64,000 nt of DNA from Grifola frondosa. Its lineage: Eukaryota > Basidiomycota > Agaricomycetes > Polyporales > Grifolaceae. The stretch covers positions 2,294,001-2,358,000 of the forward strand of contig LUGG01000003.1 in assembly GCA_001683735.1 (NCBI GenBank), in the 5' to 3' direction. Positions within the stretch are counted from its first letter, which is position 1, and every line of letters begins with the position of its first letter. A program made the translations under genes and the position numbers. Under the pieces are notes generated by a model that made no database searches, had not been told where the DNA came from, and was given only the letters and a program-made list of their open reading frames with translations. Positions 1 to 12,764 of the stretch are shown piece after piece.

Positions 1-877
1 GCAAGATGGTTGAAGATGATCGGATATAAGTTGTGGACGGTGATATCCATGTGATGATTGTGACCCTCTGACTCTCTTCGTGACCATGGCAGACTGACTG
101 CAAACCCACCACATAGCCCCAGACTGTCAGGACAACATAATTGGATGGTCCAATTAGCTCAGATCTGCATAAGGATGGCATTATACGACACAATGGGCCC
201 TTTTGGCATCATTTCGAAATAGCATGATGAACTTGAGCCCATTTCAGGTGCATCTGCATGGTTAGGGTGAGATCATACTGGCAATTGGATTTGTGCTGCA
301 ACTCCTGAGGGTATCATGATCCTTTCCCCTCCAAATGAGGCAGGCCTAGTCATCATGTTTCATGTGCTCCTACATGTTTGGCCCCTCCCCTACCTCCTCA
401 ATATGTTCCAATTTGTATCCCTTCACTCATCATACCATCACCCTTTTCTTTGCATTTTTGGTTATACCTACTTCAGGCTTCTAAGCACCGTCCATAGCCA
501 TTTTCACATGTTCGGACTCGGATCCATCAATAAATACCCTGTATCTACTTTGCTAAATTTAGACAAGTTTTCTCCCTTGAGTTTAGAGTTCAGTTGCACT
601 GCGACTCATCACGATCATCTTCACATTCTGTACTTGTCTCACACTGTGTTACACTGAGTTATCCTGCAAATTTTCCTACTGCACTTCTTCACTGTGAGTG
701 CATTTTCCATTGCAACTGTGACTGCATTCCCCGAGTACTGCAAACTGCATTTTTGAGAAGCACGAGGAGTTTGTGCGAGCCTTGCATTCAGTCTCACACC
801 CTGTTGTGATTAGAACTGAGTTATCCTTGTGTTTCCTAACTAAGTTTCATTCTTCATTCCTTCATATCCACATTCAT
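1..877. other. Unassigned left edge
   Basis: No gene could be recognised on either strand. The open frames are short and read as low-complexity noise. The stretch ends at the 8-bp duplication that flanks the first hAT-type MITE. It probably belongs to the same decayed repeat landscape as the rest of the first 10 kb. Confidence 0.5.
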
Positions 878-1258
878 TAGTGTTGCTGCAGCTAAGTCAG
901 GCCTAAATGATATATGACTCATAACTTGTGCAGTTTTTCAGATATCATAGTGATCTTACACTCATTTTGTAGCTAATATATAGCCGCATAATCCTGCCAC
1001 ATATCAAAATGTTATACCTTGTATTGATGGAGATATGGCCAAAAAACCGATTGCAAAGTCCGACTTTGTAGTCAGCTTTTTTATCAATGTAACTGAAATT
1101 TAAATACATTCAAGATTATTATGCAAATGGTGGTGTTACATTCAAATACATATACATCTTGGCTATTAATTTCAATTAAGATCATGTCATTATCTGTAAA
1201 ACTCATGTCAGAATATCTAAAAAGCTGAAACAGGTGTGACTAAGCCATGGCAACACTA
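878..1258 (+). mobile_element. hAT-type MITE, copy 1 (381 bp)
   Basis: The element starts TAGTGTTGCTGCAGC and ends GCCATGGCAACACTA, so the ends are imperfect terminal inverted repeats (TAGTGTTGC shared, then about 17 bp of partial match). The flanking 8-mers are acattcat and acattcgt, a 7/8 match. An 8-bp duplication and a TIR beginning TAGTG fit the hAT superfamily. There is no coding capacity, so a transposase would have to be supplied in trans. Two other copies in the window are also exactly 381 bp (9028-9408 reversed, 18721-19101), and one is truncated (14152-14225). Confidence 0.88.
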
Positions 1259-4048
1259 ACATTCGTGTTTGTGTTCAGAACCAAGATGAGAAGCCATTAG
1301 GTCCACTTGCAATATACCTCATAACTTCTGATCTGAGCTATGACCCTCATGCATACAGAGATTGTGTGTGTGTTGTTTATTATTAGGTTTTAGTTCTGGT
1401 CCAGTTCGAGTCTTATCAGTGTATCGTGTGCATATCAATGGGAAGAATGGTTTCTACCTCTCACCCTCTCACTAGCATGTTTACACCCAAGGATGCTAAT
1501 CACTATTAGTATGGTCTCATGTGGAAGTGGGTCAGAGACAAATACATAGCTTCAGTTGTGGAATAGCACTGAGCACCCACCATCTTAGAATGGACTATAG
1601 GGCGCCAGGGTGTGGAAAGACCAGCTAAGAGCTATGAAACCATTGAAAGACCTTTTCTGCACTTTTAGTAAAGCCCAGATTCCTGCCAAACAGCTCTTGA
1701 AAATTGGTCGATCATCCATATCCTATGAGGATCTGGCAAAATATCACTGGGAGCTAGATATGTATTATTTTCATTCTGAGTTTGAATGTACAGTGATTAC
1801 TCTTAATGAATCATATGTCTTAGCACCATCACCTGCTACTTGGATTCCACTACACATCACCATATGTAGGGCCTGTGGATATGACACTGCTACTTTCTCA
1901 TACTCTCAGAAGGCACGATTTCTTGATGGCCTGAATGAACTTGTGTGACTTTGCCACTGGCAAGTCCTTGGGATGATCATGTTGCGGTAACATATTTTCA
2001 ACCACAGTAAGACACATATATGTCTTACTCTGAGGGGGTCTTCAAGAGAAGTGAAAGATGGTGTACATGTGATGTACACCCAGCAATGTCAGAACGTGCA
2101 TGCCAGTCAGCCGATGAATTTCACATCTCGTAGTGCTTCATGGTGAGTCCAGGAACTATGTTGTACAAATAATATTTTTTATTTTATTTTGGTAAACTTA
2201 GGCTATAAATCTGCTGAAATATGCTACACCTGGCCTAAGCACACCTTGTGCATCATGTAGGCTTGTATCATTACCTCCAATGTGTACTATTTGCTGTATA
2301 TATTGCAAGTGGTATTTATGTTAAATCTGCTAATAAACAGCATTTCACTGTGATTTCACTGGATGATACATTGTGGAACCCATGCCTCATTCTGACTACA
2401 GAAAGCTTGACAAGAAGAAATTCAAGTTTCATGTCAATGTCTAGCAACAAGTCAACATGAGTTCCAAATCAATGCATCAAAGCCCCTCATAGTTCAGGCA
2501 TCTTACACAGAGTAATCATCATGAAAGAAAACTTGAATAAATTGCAGACACATATTCTGCATTTTGACATTCTCTGTCCTCTCGCATCTCATTCCTTGGT
2601 CGACGCATATCGCTTTCAGTGGTGTGTTGGAGTGTTGCATCTTGAAGTTGCCAGTATCGCTTTCAGTGGTGTTGGCTGCATCTGGACCCTTGTCCCTCAT
2701 TATCCTTGGTGTTGCGGTGATGCCAGACTCTTGTTTCACTGACGACTCCCTCAACACTTGTCTGGGCATGCCAACACAGACCTTTAATATGCAGGCCCAG
2801 CAACGAGAGTAATAACATATCAGAACAACAAGATTAACAAGATACCAGTGCAATGGGAGTAATAATATAATGGCACAATAAGAGTATGATTAACCTATAG
2901 CAGGGTGACGAGAGCAACCCACAGAGCAAAGTCTTTCAAGTCCAAAGTTTCAGGAGTGGGATTTCTAATGTAGCACAGTGCGACTGTCCCTTGGTCCAAG
3001 AGACGACAAGTCTTTCACATAATGCGTGAACGTTCCATCTGTCAAGAGCAGGAGTTTTATTCAGGACCTTGACGGAGTATATGTTAACTGTGGTTGCGGG
3101 GTTGCAGTATCTAGACTACAAAAGCAACATACAGCACAGTTCTAAAGTGCAGAAAAATGAAACCCCATTATATAGTGAGAACATGAATGGAGATGTCAAT
3201 GAAAAAAGGTATCCCACGAGTGCTGCAAAGGTTCCAAGATCAAATCACAGTTTACCTGCCACGAGGGCGCGTTCGCCTTCCCCTACCACACTGCAGGCCT
3301 GGGCATGGGACAATCACAATTGTCACCATGAAGCAAAGCGATCTCCCAAAGAACTTTGTACCTCCCCCTGTGGGGATGTCTATGTCGATGTTGCATGAGC
3401 CAGCTCCGTCGGCACATCACCGAAACCTCAGTCTGAACCTGCAGCTGAGTGTCTCCAGGGACTGGCATGGCATGTTTGGTATGGAAAGTATGGACATGGT
3501 CAGCGAACATGGAATCGAGGATGAGGGAGTGGAGTGGTTTGCGGAGCCGCTCCCTGCCATTTCTGCGTCTTCGTCTTCAGGTCCAGACCCAGACTGAGAA
3601 CCTTTATAAATCAGTGGGATAAATAGAACACTCACGAATGCAAATTTGATCCAGGTTTGTGTAGTCGGGGGGATCTGGAGGGTGATCCAAATTTCAGTGC
3701 TCCCATCCGTCCCACACAGCTCCTTTTCCAGCTTTTCCATCCCCAGCAATGAGAGTGACTGCAGCAGCTCCTCTGTGGTGTTGTGCCTTTCCATGCCCTC
3801 TCCATCCTCTCTGGGCTCAGAGCCCGATACAGCCATGCCATGTGCACATGACAGCTATGCATGTCTTGCCACAATGTACGGCTTCCCACCCCTACCCCCA
3901 CTGCCTCCTCCACCAGCTGGAAGATCTCGCACCACTGGCACCACACGAATCATGCATCCATGGAACGGGATGAGGTCTATGTTCCCAATATGAGGAGCAA
4001 CCTTGGTATTCCCGCAAGATGTCGGTGCAGCTATATAGTGCGATACGG
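1259..4048. other. Degenerate intergenic DNA, no recognisable gene
   Basis: Several open frames of 70-140 codons exist (for example 1610-1948 and 3187-3597 on the plus strand, 2503-2853 and 3417-3836 on the minus strand), but none has a recognisable family, splice-site logic or supporting neighbour. Two near copies of a short word (atcgctttcagtggtgt) occur at about 2609 and 2656, and a relative of it near 7323. This suggests old duplicated repeat sequence. The stretch ends at the target duplication of a solo LTR. Confidence 0.4.
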
Positions 4049-5029
4049 TGATATGACCCCCATTTCTTCTAGCCACCAATCCATTCATTTCTTGATCTCC
4101 TGCAACTTGCATGACGTCCTCTGACTTGCGGCGACTTCACCTCTTTCCTCTCGGCACTTTGACTTCTCTGACATCCCCATGGCCCGACCGGCCCAATCCT
4201 TCGACATTCACACTTTGGCCACCGGCCTCCCACATACCCAGTGCCAAGCTACTGTGCAATGGCCCGATATTCACCGATGTTCTCGACTCACCTAGGCTTG
4301 ATTATCCCTACCTTTTTTGGCTGTTTCCAGTTTTCCCCTTATATTTCTCACCTCCTACTCACTTCCCAACCTTTTCGCTTTTGTCCCATCAGGGTCGGTG
4401 TGTGCATACTCCTGACCTGGTGCGCCGACTTTCCATTTCTAGCCAAATTCTCCTTATTTCATTCATTGCCCATTTTCCCTTTATGTCTCCCTGGCCTAAT
4501 AGCTACTTCCAACCTTGCCGATTTACAGCCCTACAAAAGTAGTGTAGCCTATATAAAAAGCCCCATGTACTCACTACAAAACAAGTTGATTCCTCCCCTC
4601 AGAGCTCAGACTTCAAAAACACTGCGATTGCGACTTCGACTGCGACTCCGATTGCAACTGCAACTACGACTTCTCCCACTTCTCTTGTTGTGACTTCGGT
4701 TACCACTTCCCCTGCGACTTTTGTTGCGACTTCTACTACTGTGACTTCTGCGACTTCTGCGGACATCTTCCTAGTTCTTGACTCTCCTCTTATTTGCGAT
4801 CGCATCCTCCGTATTTTTGTGGCACTTAGCTTTCCGAATATTCATCCTCCATATTCTTGTAGTTCTCTGACCACACCCGTGCCCTTACAGTGCCTGTGTC
4901 GTGACTGTCACATCGAGTCGGAAGCTGCTCACGCTGAGACTCTGAGGCCCACTTGCACACTTAGTCTTGCATGTTATCGGCCACTTATTATTGTTATTAT
5001 AGGTGTCTGGATAGTGTGCAGGGATATCA
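4049..5029 (+). mobile_element. Solo LTR of the Gypsy family
   Basis: Starts TGATATGACCCC and ends GGGATATCA, matching the LTRs at 10141-11164 and 39291-40261 along its length but more diverged from them than they are from each other. It is flanked by the 4-bp duplication acgg (4045-4048 and 5030-5033). No primer-binding site or gag follows, so this is a solo LTR left by recombination between the two LTRs of an older insertion. A TATA-like tatataaaaag motif lies near 4551. Confidence 0.88.
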
Positions 5030-5164
5030 ACGGCACAGAAAAGCACAGTGAAATGCATCATGAATGCTTGAATAAAAGTGCATTAGTGACGAACATGGTA
5101 AAGCAGAACGTCGACATGACACAGAAGCTGATACAGAAAAAACATGAAGTCGAACTAAGCATAG

Positions 5165-5934
5165 CTAACTGAGACATTTCACCAATAAAGTTCCCCTCTT
5201 GACATCAAAGGAATGGTAAGATATCCATGGAATTCTTTCCATGTGATTCCCAGTTTTCCGGTAAGGCATGTGTTGCAGGCAGTTTGCACCGTCTTTATAC
5301 AAAGTCATATCTAGAAATGTCACAAATTGACCACTAGGGTGCATAGTAGGTGGCGGCCACTGAATAGAAGACAGAGATAGGGCCATTAAAAGTGGGGCAC
5401 GCTTGAATAGGCACTTCCAACCCAGAAAAGATTCCCTCGCATGCTTGACTGCTCTGGCACCCCCGAACGTGGTGCCGAAAACAGGCTGACAAAACAAAGT
5501 ATGGCATGGCAATAACAGGGCGGCAAACATACATGCAGGTGGCGATACATGGTGAAGTATACAACTCCAACGAATTCATGTGTGCATCATGCTGTGCACA
5601 ACAGCTTGTTCATGTGCACCAGCTCCTGGTGAGATTTTTTCGACTCGGGAGGTGGAGCATTCAAACGAGCAATATCTGCAAGAGGTGACTTTGGCATAGC
5701 CCAACAACCCGCATACTCTACAGAGTAGTAAGCACCTTGAAGAGCAATCTGCCACTGATAGTTCTTCATCAAAACCATCCCATGATCAGGAGGATTGAAG
5801 ACCTGCTGGAGACACCAAGGTCTCACCCTCAGCCAGTTGTGGAGACGTTGAGCATATAGAGAGTTCGTAGAATTATAGAAGAGATGTACGGGGGGGAACA
5901 CATACAGAAATGCGGCTTCTGCATGATGAGGCAA
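5165..5934 (-). pseudogene. Reverse-transcriptase-like gene fragment
   Basis: Two minus-strand open segments (5587-5934 and 5165-5530) appear to be remnants of one gene. The second contains a block FLDMTLYKDG followed by YRKTGNHMERIPW and SYHSFDVKRGT. That pattern (a short strand, then YRK-x-N, a PW/PF and S-x-H, then a V-K-R-G-T turn) is typical of the C-terminal part of reverse transcriptase domains in many fungal retroelement proteins. No YxDD box was found. The upstream segment, rich in aromatic residues, was not recognised. Only a fragment remains and no intact ends were found. The family call is from pattern memory and is moderate. Confidence 0.45.
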
Positions 5935-5999
5935 GTGCTTGCAGCTCTCTAATGCTGCAGACCAGCCCGGAGCATATGGAGGGCTCCAACAAATGCTCT

Positions 6000-8223
<2,224 letters not shown>

Positions 8224-8747
8224 CTAACATTCATTGATGGAACAGTGATCCAAGCCATGTTTCTCCTCAAAATATTGTGGTGTCCATTGCAGCCCGAATC
8301 TTGGTAGCAGACCCATTACAACGATTGCTTCTCCCTTTTGCCAGACTTGCTTGAATTTGTCATCAGTGAGCTCGTCATTGCTGAAGTGGAGGGTAGTGTG
8401 AGAAGGTGTCTCATTGGGTGCAGCCTGAGAGGTGAACCATGTCGGAGCCTCAGCAGACTTGGACAAATGAGGGAGAACACCTGTGAGTGTATCTGAATTG
8501 ATGCCTGGAGTAAGAGACATTGAGGAGTTGAGTTCAGGGACCAGCAGGGCTTTTGCTTCCACCATATCCAACAAGTCCTGCATGTCACTGATGATGTTCT
8601 GTAATTCTGTCTTGCAGAAATGCGACATAGGCACAAAGTTAGTCGCGGAATGCACCTGGACTCGAGGACAAGTTGCCAGGGAGAGTGTGGCAGTCGCACA
8701 GGCTCAGGACATACCTTTTTCCAAGCAGAAACTTGCTCGTCACTCAC
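8224..8747 (-). pseudogene. JmjC (KDM3/JHDM2-like) protein fragment
   Basis: The minus-strand translation contains HFSNDELTDDKFKQVWQKGE, then IVVMGLLPRFGLQWTPQYF and a terminal G-x-x-x-C stretch. This matches the entry to the JmjC domain of KDM3/JHDM2-type histone lysine demethylases (W-x-x-G-E-P-I-V-V followed by W-x-P-x-x-F). The upstream part (SHFCKTELQNIISDMQDLL) resembles the linker that precedes it. The Fe(II)-binding HxD...H core is not present downstream, where the frame ends, so the fragment cannot be active. It could be one exon of a dismembered gene that continues on the minus strand toward 8896, where a short C/H-rich piece occurs. Confidence 0.6.
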
Positions 8748-9027
8748 ATTTCCCTCACCTCAGACATCACCATATGTTCCCCGGACCTGCGTCCCCTCCT
8801 CGTCTCTCGCTCGCTACAGCATGCCGAGATCACCCCGCATTGATGGGGAATTGTGATGAGACGTTTCATTGCAGCGGATGCAATGGCACCAAATGATCTG
8901 AAGATGATGAGGTGGGTTGCCCATCCTGCGGTGTGCTCATCAGCAGTGGCCTGGATATCATGGATGCCAAATCTAGTACTTTAGCAAAAAGAATTGTAGG
9001 CAATAAGTAGCCTTGCTACTGCCCAGA
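8748..9027 (-). other. Possible further remnant of a minus-strand gene
   Basis: On the minus strand a readable segment (HDIQATADEHTAGW, then IASAAMKRL) lies just left of the second hAT MITE. It may belong to the same disrupted gene as the JmjC fragment or to the gene on the other side of the MITE. I could not assign it. Confidence 0.25.
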
Positions 9028-9408
9028 TAGTGTTGCCACGGCTTAGTCACACCTGTTTCAGCTTTTTAGATATTCTGACATGAATTTTGCAGATAATGAC
9101 ATGATCTTAATTGAAATCAATAGCTAAGATGTATATGTATTTGAATGTAACACCACCATTTGCATAATTATCTTTAATATGTTTCAATTTCAGTTACATT
9201 GGTAAAAAAGCTGACTAAAAAGTCGGACTTTGCAATCGGCTTTTTGGCTATATCTCCTTCAATATGATGTATAACATTTTGATATTTTGCAAGAGTATGC
9301 GACTATATATAGGCTACGAAATAAATGTAAGATCACTATTATATCTGAAAAACTGCCCAAGTTATGAGTCATATATCATTTAGGCCTGACTTAGCTGCAG
9401 CAACACTA
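9028..9408 (-). mobile_element. hAT-type MITE, copy 2 (381 bp)
   Basis: Reverse-orientation copy of the element at 878-1258, beginning TAGTGTTGCCACGG and ending GCTGCAGCAACACTA. It is flanked by a perfect 8-bp duplication, tgcccaga (9020-9027 and 9409-9416). Its length is identical to copies 1 and 4. Confidence 0.92.
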
Positions 9409-10140
9409 TGCCCAGAAAGTGGTCATCGTGCATGCCCAGATGGCCGCATCTCTTGGCTCTTTTCTCTCTTCCCCCACACCATAGCATAAGTCGACGTGGC
9501 AAAACTCATCGAAATCCTCAAATTTACAATTACCCACCTCGAATGTGCCGTCGAACCCGATAAAGAAACCACAACAACATCTCCACTGCTTGGCTCTTCT
9601 TCTGAACTGCAATTACCCAGTGTTGGCATGTGCCAGTGCTCTAACTGGCTTAGTTGGAGACCCTCCCAATATCTGCAATGCAGCATGATAGATGAACTCA
9701 TCAGACTGGCACCTCTTGACGGTGGGAGCAGAAATTAGTATGAAGACACTGCTTAATGATCACGGCCATTTACCTTGACTTGGCAATCTCTCGTAGGACA
9801 CAGGTGACATCTTCTGAGTTAACTGGAAAGTAGTGAAGTGCTTCTTCGATAGCACTGCCGAAATCGACGATGACAAGCTTGTTGGTCGCATCGTTGAACT
9901 TTGGGGCTTCTTCTGGGATCAGGTGCTTTCTTACATCGAAGGAGTAAGTCGATCACACCATTCACAGAAAGCAATCTGACTGCATTGCAGGCACTTCTAC
10001 CACCAATGTCTGATCAAACAGTTGTGAGGTGTATCACATGGGCATGAAGAGACACAGCTGAGTCGCGGGTAACTCAACACTGCTGACAGATGATTTAATC
10101 TTACAGGCGCAGTCACATAATGAGATGCATGAAAACCTGG
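9409..10140 (-). pseudogene. Disrupted host gene of unknown function, downstream part
   Basis: The minus strand carries coding-like pieces with plausible introns. One contains FNDATNKLVIVDFGSA and VTCVLREIAKSR (about 9775-9920), ending at a gtaaatgg donor. The next contains SDEFIYHAALQILGG and ALAHANTG (about 9620-9710), also ending at a gtaat donor. The VDFGSA stretch is reminiscent of the metal-binding region of kinases, but I would not call a kinase. Just right of 10140 the gene is interrupted by the Gypsy element, and a matching exon lies on the far side (40262-40389). The MITE at 9028-9408 disrupts it on the other side. Confidence 0.4.
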
Positions 10141-11164
10141 TGATATGACCCCTATTCCTTCTAGCCACCAATCCATTCATTTTTCGATCTCCTGCAACTT
10201 TCGCAATGTCTTCCGACTTGCAGCGACTTCACCTCTTTCCTCTCGGCACTCTGACTTCTCCGACATCCCCATGACCCGACCGGCCCGATCCTTTGACATT
10301 CATGCTCCAGTTACTGGCCTCCAACATACCCGGTGCTGAGCTACTGTGCAATGGCCTGATATTCCCCAATGTTCTCGACTCATCTAGGCTTGATCATCCC
10401 TACCTCTTCCGACTGTTTCCGGTTTTCCCCTTATACTTCTCACCTCTTATTCGCTTCCCAACCTTTCCGCTTTTGTCCCGTCGGGATCGGTGTGTGCATA
10501 CTCCCGACCTGGTGCACCGACTTTCCATTTCTAGCCAAATTCTCTTTATTTCATTCGTTGCCCATTTTCCCTTCATGTCTCCCTAGCCTAATAGCTACTT
10601 CCGACCTCGCCGATTTACAGCCCTCCTACAAAATTAGTGTAGCCTATATAAGAAGCCTCATATACTCGCTACAGAACAAGTTGATTCCTCCTCTCAGAGC
10701 TCAGACTTCAAAAACACTGCAATTGCGACTGCGACTTCGACTGCGACTACGACTTCGACTGCGACTACGACTTCGATTGCGACTTTGACTGCGACTCCGA
10801 TTGCAACTGCAACTACGACTTCTCCCACTTCTCTTGTTGTGACTTCAGTTACCACTTCCCCTGTGACTTTTGTTGCGACTCCTACTACTGCGACTTCTGC
10901 GACATCTTCCTAGTCCTTGACTCTCCTCTTATTTGCGATTGCATCCTCCATATTCTTGTGGCACTTAGCTTTACACATACTCATCCTCCGTATTCTTGTA
11001 GTTCTCTGACCACACCCATGCCCTTACAGTGCCTGTGTCATAGCTGTCGCATCGAGTCGGAAGCTGCTTCGAGACTCTGAGGCCCACTTGCACACTTAGT
11101 CTCGCGTGTTATCGGTCGCTTATTATTGTTATTATAGGTGTCTAGGTAATGCACAGGGATATCA
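10141..11164 (+). repeat. 5' LTR of the Gypsy element
   Basis: It is 1024 bp, TG...CA bounded. It holds a TATA-like cctatataagaagc near 10642 and a polyadenylation-region-like AT-rich stretch near the end (tattattgttattatagg). Relative to the 3' LTR it has an expansion of a degenerate 6-bp repeat (gcgact/tcgact) at about 10725-10805. The differences between the two LTRs are mainly transitions, as expected of methylated CpG decay. Confidence 0.9.
10725..10805 (+). repeat. Degenerate hexamer repeat in the LTR (GCGACT/TCGACT)
   Basis: About a dozen tandem 6-mers of the form gcgact, tcgact or acgact follow the TATA-like box. The 3' LTR at 39866-39900 has only about five, and the solo LTR near 4622-4660 an intermediate number. 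The array length therefore varies between copies, as in replication slippage. Confidence 0.75.
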
Positions 11165-11167
11165 TTT

Positions 11168-11185
11168 TGGAGCCCACCACGAGGG
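11168..11185 (+). promoter_or_regulatory. Candidate primer-binding site
   Basis: TGGAGCCCACCACGAGGG begins 3 bases after the 5' LTR. Its TGG start pairs with the CCA tail of a tRNA, as expected for minus-strand priming in Gypsy elements. The tRNA species was not identified. Confidence 0.45.
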
Positions 11186-11225
11186 GGTCCTTCAAGATTT
11201 CATCGTTGCAGCCTTCCCCAAGACC

Positions 11226-12764
11226 ATGGCGACTTTGCCGACTTGCACTCCCTCTCCCACTCCAGCCCCTTCTACACCACCTCCTGTCCGACACCTGCAG
11301 CGACCGACCCTACTTTCGGAACTAGACCATCTAGGCTACCTATCAGGTAGAGATACCAGCCCCTCTGCTCAGATCATTGCACCACACACCTCTCTGTTGT
11401 GCTGCCCATTTCCAAAATCTCCAGCGACATATCTGACTGGTCTCGATTCCATAGTCAACCCTACTCGAAGGACTAGACGAAATACGCCCATCGACCCTTC
11501 ATCACCACAGTCTCCCAGTTTCTACGAAACTCCTGGAGATCTTATAGAACCCCTAGACCTCAATGAATACCTCCCCGATATCTCCGACCTTTCATCCTTG
11601 ACCCCATCCTCTGAGTCATCGACACTTGCGACCCATCCAACCTCATCTAGCGTATCTGCTATACCATCCCCTGCTCCTGCTCCTGCTCCCACATCAACCT
11701 CTCAATCTCCTACTACCATGACTACTCCCGACTCTCTTCCAACTCACTCAACCTTTGTGCACGTTACACATTCCAACGTCCCCACCGTCCAAGTCATGTC
11801 GAAACCTTCACTCCCCCTACCTGGTGAGCGTGGTACTCCAAAATTTGACAAGTCACAACCTCGTACTTTGGGTCGATTCTTTACAGAACTCAACATTCTA
11901 TTCGACCGATCAGGTACCACTGATGCTCAAAAACAGAAGGAGGCCGCATGTCGCTATGTCGATATCGATGAGGCCAACTTGTGGATGTCCTTAACAGAGT
12001 TCAACCCTCCAGACACTTTCGCGGCATTCAAGGCAGCGGTCATCACTCTCTATCCAGGTTCTGATGGAGAGCGACTTTACTCAGTCACCGATCTCGATTG
12101 CATTGTCGGAGCAAGGACATGTCTTGGCATTCAAAACCTTGCAAATCTCGCTGAGTACTATTGCAAGTTTTATGCTGTTTCTAGCTTCCTCATCAAAAAG
12201 CAACGTATCTCAAAGACGGAACAATGTCGCACATTCCGACGTGGCATTCCTGACCCCCTCTGGACTCGCATTCAGCACCGGCTCGAGATCAAGCTCCCTG
12301 ACCACCTCTACGACGAGACACCCTATCCCCTTGACGAAATGCATAAAGCTGCCAAGTTTGTCCTCCATGGCACCACTCAGACCCTTACCCCACATGCCGA
12401 CCCTGCGACACTTCCGACTCAAGCTGCGACATCACTGACGATCAAGACCGAGGACCTTTCTTCCATCGTAAAAACCTTGGCAAAGTCTATCACTAAAGCC
12501 TTTGTTCCCTCCTCGAACATACCATCATCCATGACCACCGCACCACAAGGCCCAACTTTTACCAGTTGTCACTACTGTGGTGACCCAGCCTGCTACATCG
12601 GAAGCTGCCCTCGGGTCGAAGAAGACACCCTAGCAGGCCTTTGTCAACGAAATGCAGAAGGGAAGGTCATCCTACCTGGAGGTGGATTTGTCGCGCGTAC
12701 CATGCCTGGGGCCACCATGCGAGAGAGAATCAATGGGTGGCATCGTTGCAACCCAGGACAGTGA
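11226..12764 (+). CDS. gag: Gypsy Gag-like capsid/nucleocapsid protein
   Basis: A 512-codon open frame from ATG 11226, the first ATG after the LTR and putative primer site. An in-frame extension upstream runs into the LTR and is ignored. Residues about 1-200 are Pro/Ser/Thr rich. Residues about 215-400 carry the retrotransposon Gag fold signature (RTLGRFFTELNILF, then FAAFKAAVITLYPG and CRTFRRGIP). Near the C-terminus CHYCGDPACYIGSC resembles a zinc knuckle, though the last ligand spacing differs from CCHC. It would package the element's RNA in cytoplasmic particles. It is the only long frame of the element free of stops. Pol follows with no overlapping frame, suggesting decay of whatever joined them. 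Confidence 0.85.
   Translation: MATLPTCTPSPTPAPSTPPPVRHLQRPTLLSELDHLGYLSGRDTSPSAQIIAPHTSLLCCPFPKSPATYLTGLDSIVNPTRRTRRNTPIDPSSPQSPSFYETPGDLIEPLDLNEYLPDISDLSSLTPSSESSTLATHPTSSSVSAIPSPAPAPAPTSTSQSPTTMTTPDSLPTHSTFVHVTHSNVPTVQVMSKPSLPLPGERGTPKFDKSQPRTLGRFFTELNILFDRSGTTDAQKQKEAACRYVDIDEANLWMSLTEFNPPDTFAAFKAAVITLYPGSDGERLYSVTDLDCIVGARTCLGIQNLANLAEYYCKFYAVSSFLIKKQRISKTEQCRTFRRGIPDPLWTRIQHRLEIKLPDHLYDETPYPLDEMHKAAKFVLHGTTQTLTPHADPATLPTQAATSLTIKTEDLSSIVKTLAKSITKAFVPSSNIPSSMTTAPQGPTFTSCHYCGDPACYIGSCPRVEEDTLAGLCQRNAEGKVILPGGGFVARTMPGATMRERINGWHRCNPGQ

Noticed and set aside
316..809. Protein-coding frames at the left edge
   Set aside because: Overlapping frames in several registers, with His/Cys/Leu-rich translations typical of pyrimidine-rich non-coding DNA.
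4241..4693. Long frames inside the LTRs (also 10145-10788 and 39280-40065)
   Set aside because: They run through LTR sequence in multiple registers. The Leu/Arg runs come from the gcgact hexamer repeat.
9775..9920. Protein kinase fragment
   Set aside because: VIVDFGSA looks like a kinase DFG segment, but no HRD, VAIK or APE motif is seen and the spacing is wrong.
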